DNA of 64,000 bases, from NCBI GenBank assembly GCA_963573305.1, contig OY754329.1, forward strand, positions 77,958,576 through 78,022,575, in the 5' to 3' direction. A program made the position numbers and the translations under genes. The notes below the pieces were generated by a model, which saw nothing but the letters and a program-made list of their open reading frames with translations, made no database searches and was not told where the DNA came from. The stretch comes from Pyrrhosoma nymphula. Its lineage: Eukaryota; Arthropoda; Insecta; Odonata; Coenagrionidae. This document shows positions 58,801 to 64,000 of the stretch, in pieces (positions within the stretch are counted from its first letter, which is position 1; each line of letters opens with the position of its first letter).

Positions 58801-59480
58801 TGATTTAATAATTCCCCTGAAATTTAATCTTAAAAATGGCATTATTTAAATAATGATATTTCCTTAATGAGTAAAATTTTGACCATGTATTAACAAGTTT
58901 TGAGCCATTTTCTGTTCTACTATACGATATGACTTAAATATCCTGGTTGTTTCTGACGAAACTGAAGAGCTTTAATTGTTTAACAGCAGAAGAATCCTTC
59001 ATGTTCCGGGAAGGTTGACAAATTAAAAGTAAAAATGTTAGTAATAAATGCAAGAAATGCCTCACCGTTGCACCGCAAGGGTTGGTTCCCCATATCTTCC
59101 ATTCAGTACATGAAATCAGGCGTATCTACTATTAATTGATCTTGATGAAAATCTGAGGAGTAAGCTGGAAGGTAAATTCTAAAATCAGTTCAAGAACTAG
59201 CTGAATCAAGTCTTTGAGTTAATTCTAATTTTTGGAGAGATGCATTAAAAATATAGTTATGTAAAAATAGCACGTAGAGAAAAATTAGACAGGACTAAGT
59301 AGCAAATTAAGTAAATACAATTATGTAAGTTAACGCTGTAGTTGATGAACTTTTAGTAAGTTAAATGGCTGGGAATACATTGAAATTGACTAATACGTTC
59401 CGATCACACATCACAATGGATAGTATTCTGCTTTCGGTACATCGCGTGTATCAACAGATGAAAAACTCACGGGGTTCAAT
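55880..59480. other. 3.6 kb without recognised features
   Basis: Frames at 56,346-56,567 (minus, containing CHMQTGDKSATVKVCMVTHP) and 58,230-58,610 (minus, 126 codons) are the longest. Neither matches a family I know. The rest is AT-rich with a pyrimidine-rich patch near 57,370-57,540. Confidence 0.4.
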
Positions 59481-59484
59481 CTAT

Positions 59485-59560
59485 GGATATTTGCTCCAAG
59501 ACCAACGCTTTGACAGCTTATTCTGCTGTCGTCATCAGGGTGATGAGTGGTGTCATCAGG
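59485..59560 (-). mobile_element. Retroelement terminal fragment with CTGATGA and paired-stem motif
   Basis: The minus strand reads caccctgatgacgacagcag then aataagctgtcaaagcgttg and gtcttggag. CTGATGA, a perfect stem (gacagc/gctgtc) and an AAAGC-GTTG-GTC segment follow one another. Related to the arms at 45,536-45,806. A single copy with no partner arm. Confidence 0.45.
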
Positions 59561-59564
59561 TGAT

Positions 59565-60330
59565 TGCTGATCATCATCAGGCCAATTTTAATCAGTACTA
59601 TAATTTGGTAATGTAATTTTTATTGCTGACGAAGAATCCAGAATTTAAGCCTCGTCCTCAGTCCTGAAGAGCCATAGCATGACGGTAAGTTGATAAGGAA
59701 ATAATTGATTCTGGAATAGAGGCGGCCTGGAGAGAAACCCAGCGTCGACAGACTGCTCTCAACAAAACCGCCAAGGGGAATTCAGTTTCACGAGGTATTT
59801 CACTTCAGTCACTCTCGATATAGCTCGTGAAGTGGCCAGGATTCCCACTAGAAATTTCCACCACTGCTGACATGATTCGAGCCTGGCTTTCGGGATGGGA
59901 ATCCAGTAGTATTGCTACAATATCAATTCAAGCTCCAAGGTTAAAATCTAAGAACGGTTTTAATAAAACAACCGATTGCACCCAACAGTGGACTTCATAA
60001 TGTGGTCAGAACATCATCAGCACAACATTTTATCCACAATGTTGGATGAAACATGTCGTTTAATTAAATAGTTTGTGAAATCTTGCCAAGTAATTATACC
60101 TAGCTAATTATACTTATAACTATAATGATAAGATTGCACAACGTTAAGTATGTAATGCTACCGATAGAAATCGATTCTTTAACGTGAAAATTATTTTAAT
60201 TTGCGGAATGAAGTAATTATTTCAATTATTTATGTTGGGCAATGGGAATGATAATCTGGGCTATAGTGAAATGGGTGAATTGAGGAAAAAAGTTGCATCA
60301 TTAGCATCGCCCATATTAAGTATTAAAACA
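59565..60330. other. No recognisable feature
   Basis: Nothing recognised beyond AT-rich sequence. Confidence 0.4.
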
Positions 60331-60334
60331 GACT

Positions 60335-60394
60335 GTAGTTCATCATTAGCACCACCTCCCGCTCGGGTGGGAGGCAATGCGAATGATGAACTAC
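60335..60394. repeat. Imperfect hairpin, about 28-bp arms
   Basis: Arms begin gtagttcatcatt on the left and end aatgatgaactac on the right, continue with a few mismatches through cctccc/gggagg, and close on a short loop. Size and imperfect pairing resemble a small-RNA precursor, but such hairpins are also common as transposon relics. Confidence 0.7.
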
Positions 60395-60399
60395 TATGT

Positions 60400-62098
60400 A
60401 TAGTATCGAATTGAAAATTGAAAACTACATTATATACTATAGATCACACACTAAGATGTGGGATAGCGCTGAAGGAACAACATTAAGTAAGAAAAGCTTC
60501 TTAAGTGAACGATTCAATTCGAAATTAAAATTGCAATTATTTTGAATGAGGAAAGGAAGATTAATTCCAAGTACAGAATTTTTTTCGATCAGTAATTCGT
60601 CTGGAAAGGAGTTAATAGTATTACTACTGAAACAATAATTAAGTAGTTGCGTTATGGAAGAAAGGGCAGTTTAAGCCGAGTCAGAGTTAGCGGAAAACAT
60701 TTCATGTCAGCCAAATTGAACCAAAAAAAGAACTCACGCCGGTGAAGAAATAGTATTTGCGTAGGTTGTTATGAGCTTGACATTTGTTTCTTTCATAGGC
60801 AGTGACCTACTTCACTTTCCACTGGAAAGCTTCCACGACGATGGGAGGCCTCCCCAGACACTTTGACTTTTATCAGTACAAAAAGTCTATGTGGACCCCG
60901 AAGTGTAAACAGTAGGAAGGTGACATAAGCGATCACTTTCCCCAAACGAGTCAACCTCCTTGTTCTCTATCCGTTCAACTGCCCCGTTTTTTTGCCTCGA
61001 ACTCTCGTCGATCGCACACAGATAGCTCATCCTCATCACCGCTTGCCAATCCCGCACCCCAGATGTCCTCACAAGCGCTTACGGGGACTGTATAGGAGAG
61101 AGACCTTGGCCTCCCCCATTATCATCCCTCTCTGCCCTATCGCTCTCTCTCTCTCTTTCTCTCTCTATCTCTCTGTCCACTTGCCCTAACCCTTCTACAT
61201 AATTGATTCGAGGGAGACTCGCCTCGATGTGGAGTGGCATCGCGACCAGCCGTGTGAGGCGATGCGGAAGATTTTTGGAAGAGTGGCGTCAAATGGGGAA
61301 GAGTGGAGGTCACTATTTCCATTAGCCACGTAGGATCCCCCCCGCCCGATTTGACCCCGAATACCAAAGCCTTTCCCCTTTTTTTTTATCTCCGATATCG
61401 GAAACCTTCTCTACCAACTATTTCCCAACGATTGGTTCTCCTTCCCTTCAATCGAAATCGTTGGGTCTTACGAGGTCAGCCATCGTCTATCTCCTATAAC
61501 TGGTACTTTCCCTCATTTGGCGGTAAGTATTCCGGTGACACGATTGCCTGACTTAATGGACAAAGTGTTCTATTATTTTCATGATGAACCGAGTTTTTTT
61601 TCGTATCCAGAGTTGTCTACACACTAGAGGAGTCATTAAAATGTTTTTACCACTAAGGCTTCATGAAGTACCTACACATTCTGGTGAACTTACACAAAAC
61701 CAAGACACCTGCTCTGATTTAGAGACTGCTCGTCATATTACTGCTCATTTACATATTTTTTCATATACATAAACCATCCTCCCTCTATAACTAATTCCCT
61801 ATCTCCTTCCCACCCTGGACGAGAAGTATTCCGGCACCACCGCCCGACTTTAAGTTATCCTTCATTATTGCAGCTAGATTATTTTCTTATGTAAACCGAG
61901 GTTTTGTTCATCCTTAATTATCTCATTACTGGCAAGGTTTTTTAAATATTTGCCAGCACCGCTTTCTGAAATATCGTCTCTGGCGTAATTTCAGAAAACG
62001 TTGGTAAACGTTAGTAAAATTGCTGAAACGTTGGTGGTGAAATATTGACTTTAATTGACCAAAACTCGATAAAATAAAAAGAAATTAGTATTTGACTA
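60400..62098. other. No recognised gene; degenerate repeat at 61.5-61.9 kb
   Basis: The part at 60,960-61,480 is C/T- and CG-richer. At 61,527-61,600 and 61,828-61,905 a similar order recurs (aagtattccgg, cgactt/tgactt, ttattttc, aaccgag-tttt), suggesting a decayed direct duplication about 300 bases apart. Confidence 0.4.
61142..61174 (+). repeat. (CT)n microsatellite
   Basis: A CT tract of about 33 bases with two interruptions. Confidence 0.9.
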
Positions 62099-62106
62099 CA
62101 ATTTCC
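62099..62106. other. Target-site duplication of the Merlin element (left)
   Basis: CAATTTCC immediately precedes the left terminus and is repeated exactly at 62,965-62,972 after the right terminus. Merlin-type transposons duplicate 8-9 bases of target. Confidence 0.92.
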
Positions 62107-62964
62107 GGTAATTATGAATTAGACGGACTCATCGTATTTTTTCAACATTTTTTTTCTAATGGGTTCCAATACGTTCTACGACTATGAAAAATATTTTTTT
62201 TTGGCGCGCTGATCTTCTCCGACGATTCTAGGATATGCTCGACGAAGACTTCCCGACAGCGGGAATACCAATCCACAACAAAGTGTGCACTGACTTCAAG
62301 CTCCCTTTCCATGAGTTCTTGACGAGGGGGCTGCAGCTGCAAGAGGATGTTAACTAGCTTCACGTATTTCTCCAGCGTCAGTCTTGACCCGTCGAAGAAG
62401 GTACTTGCCCTCGCAGATACCTTATAATTACAGCGGCGAGTACGCTGCTTCCTGACAGAGATGCTGCGTTGGCACCTAAACTGGAGAGACTCCCGGTGAA
62501 GATGGCACACCGAACCACACTTTTCGCATCGGGTGGACCTTTTTAAAACCCCATGCCGAAGCAAAAAATCCAACACTTCTTGATGACCCCCACGACCCGC
62601 TCTCGAACAACTTCACCTTGCACACCGATTCACAATTATCACTCATGTTGCGTGGACTACACCGAATAACGAACTAAATGCTAAGTAATCTCACTGAAGT
62701 CGAAGTGGAAGTAGGTGACTCAAAACTACTTTCTCCAGTGACTCAGACCATTGTCTTGATGTAATCTACAACTCGCGTGGATCTCAGAGATCACAAAACT
62801 TGTTCTTGAATGCAAAAGTAGTACTTTCGAAAATCGTAAATATCTGGGTTATTTGCCATCAGCGCACCAAATAAAAATATTTTTCATCGTCATAGAACGT
62901 ATTGGAAGCCATTAAAAAATAAATTTTGAAAAAATACGATGAGTCCGTATAATTCATAATTACC
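62107..62964 (-). mobile_element. Merlin (IS1016/ISXO2-type) DNA transposon, deleted derivative
   Basis: The 858-bp element has 107-bp terminal inverted repeats (62,107-62,213 and 62,858-62,964) that are about 90% identical and begin ggtaattatgaatta. A perfect 8-bp duplication CAATTTCC flanks it. The interior encodes the N-terminal half of a Merlin-type transposase on the minus strand. Long inverted repeats, the 8-bp duplication and the transposase type agree with one another. The catalytic DDE part is gone, so the copy is non-autonomous. Confidence 0.95.
62142..62576 (-). pseudogene. Merlin transposase, N-terminal half only
   Basis: The frame reads LDFLLRHGVLKRSTRCEKCG, with C-x2-C and a later H/C pair forming a zinc ribbon (CEKCG... 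FRCQR). SISVRKQRTRRCNYKVSARA, then STFFDGSRLTLEKYVKLVNI and SAHFVVDWYSRCREVFVEHI follow. FF-x-GSRL-x-LEK and VVDWY-x-x-CREV are the hallmark segments of the Merlin/ISXO2 family. Coding then runs into the left inverted repeat at SSEKIS, so the whole catalytic domain is missing. No stop interrupts the 144 codons, and the frame is open a little further upstream (to about 62,605). What is left is a DNA-binding half without catalytic function. Expression of it is not known. Confidence 0.9.
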
Positions 62965-62979
62965 CAATTTCCTTATTTC

Positions 62980-64000
62980 AATGTTTTCTATCTTCCGTAC
63001 GGTTTTATTAGTGCCAAGTCTTTCACCATTTTACAAAAATAGTAAAATTGCTTGATTATAATTTCTTGCCACCAATATTTTCAGCGAAGAAAGAATTAAT
63101 CTATGCAATGCTAAAGACTCTATTTTCTAGAGACTTTTATCTACCTCCCCAGCAGAAGATTATTCTCCATCCCCTGGATTTGAAGGCGGTTTCAAAACTT
63201 AGTCTGTTCGTGTGTGTGCTGGAGAATTTTGAGGAGTGGGTTGGCAAAAGGGTCAAGAGGAAGAATGGTGAGGGAAATTAACGAATAAGTGATAAGCATG
63301 GCTGGAAATTAAGGACTGTTGTTTAAGGAAAAATTCGAACAAGGAGAAAAAATGGATGGAGGACACGTTGAGAGATCAAGGGGCTTAGGGGGAAGAATTA
63401 AATCAAAGGAAGAACGAAAGGTCAATGGAGGATGAAATAGGGATTTGGGACAGAATGGCGATTAGTAGATGATGAGAGATTTTCAACAGGAAGATAATGA
63501 AGAGCAGGTGGATTGTTTTGCGAGAGGGATGACGTAACGAGGGATCAGGAGTTCAGTTAGGGGCTATCCGAGAGCCATCCAATATCCGGGGGATATTCAG
63601 TTCAGGCTTAGTACGGTTGACCACTTACAAAGGACCTCTTCATTCGCCTAACCGAAATAATAAATATCACTTAGAACTCAAATGTCGAAGCCTTGGCTTA
63701 TTTTTCAAAATAAAAAGCCACTATAAAACCAGATTACGCTAACGGATTCAGATCATTTTGGAGTCAATCATTTATTAACTATTTTGCTGTGACTTGTTGT
63801 TTGATCCGTATGAATATTTTTGTCCTTTGTCCGCAGAGTTTAACTTTAAAACCACACGCTCAACAAATGCTTATTTTGCGGAAATAAAATACCATATCCT
63901 CATTGTATGAGGTTAAAGGATGGGCTCACAAATGAACAGAAAATTTGATACGCTGAAAAAAATTAAGAATAATAGGTGATGTTTACTCCAATAGTATTAC
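62980..64000. other. No recognised gene
   Basis: A 77-codon frame at 63,048-63,281 and purine-rich sequence from 63,220 to 63,550 are present. No family is recognised. Confidence 0.4.

Noticed and set aside
1..64000. CRISPR array, bacterial operons or prophage
   Set aside because: No regularly spaced identical repeats, no Shine-Dalgarno-led gene runs and no long conserved bacterial frames. Sequence character is eukaryotic.

Overview
This is a eukaryotic, intergenic or intronic-looking window, most likely from an arthropod and probably an insect. It is AT-rich with long TA microsatellites. It has no dense coding, operons or bacterial signals. It holds many decayed transposable elements of types common in arthropods: mariner, Merlin, a hAT end, Penelope-like GIY-YIG fragments, several non-LTR retrotransposon 3' ends and tRNA-like SINEs. 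An old nuclear copy of mitochondrial 16S rRNA has the sequence character of insect lrRNA. No complete conserved host gene is visible. Species cannot be named from the sequence.

Layout. 1-5 kb: direct repeats, two TA tracts around a G-rich minisatellite, a LINE reverse-transcriptase remnant (2.56-2.99 kb) lying between open segments that could be exons of an unrecognised gene, and a LINE 3' tail. 5-10 kb: AT-rich low complexity, a SINE tail, a 548-bp MITE with TTAA ends, a LINE remnant, and two pieces of one GIY-YIG element. 10-16 kb: little recognisable. 16-18.2 kb: an 83-bp direct repeat bracketing about 1.1 kb that contains a perfect 56-bp palindrome and a hAT terminus, followed by an internally deleted mariner with both ends. 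22.3-23.4 kb: a Penelope-like remnant with inverted terminal copies. 24.7-26.4 kb: a LINE end, a broken dUTPase gene without introns, and another LINE end. 28-33 kb: a long inverted repeat, a LINE remnant and SINE-like pieces. 35.5-36.1 kb: a possible two-exon gene for a small secreted peptide with a TATA box. 36.8-37.3 kb: the best-preserved GIY-YIG domain. 38.6-39.2 kb: a LINE 3' end. 40 kb: two hairpins. 43.8-44.2 kb: the 16S rRNA copy. 44.5-47.2 kb: a cluster of SINE and LINE pieces and a long inverted repeat. 48.6-49.6 kb: a second internally deleted mariner with both ends. 51.25 kb: a second copy of the TTAA MITE. 54-56 kb: LINE remnant and dispersed repeats. 62.1-63.0 kb: a Merlin element with 107-bp inverted repeats and a perfect 8-bp target duplication.

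The most useful results are the Merlin element with its exact insertion footprint, the dUTPase pseudogene, the Penelope-like structures with inverted termini and a recurring hairpin-GAAAC motif, the perfect palindrome inside a direct repeat, and the possible small secreted-peptide gene. The three DNA transposons with both ends (two mariner, one Merlin) have all lost central catalytic coding sequence, so any past mobility of these forms would have needed enzyme supplied from elsewhere. Protein-family calls rest on motif recognition by eye, since no database search was possible.
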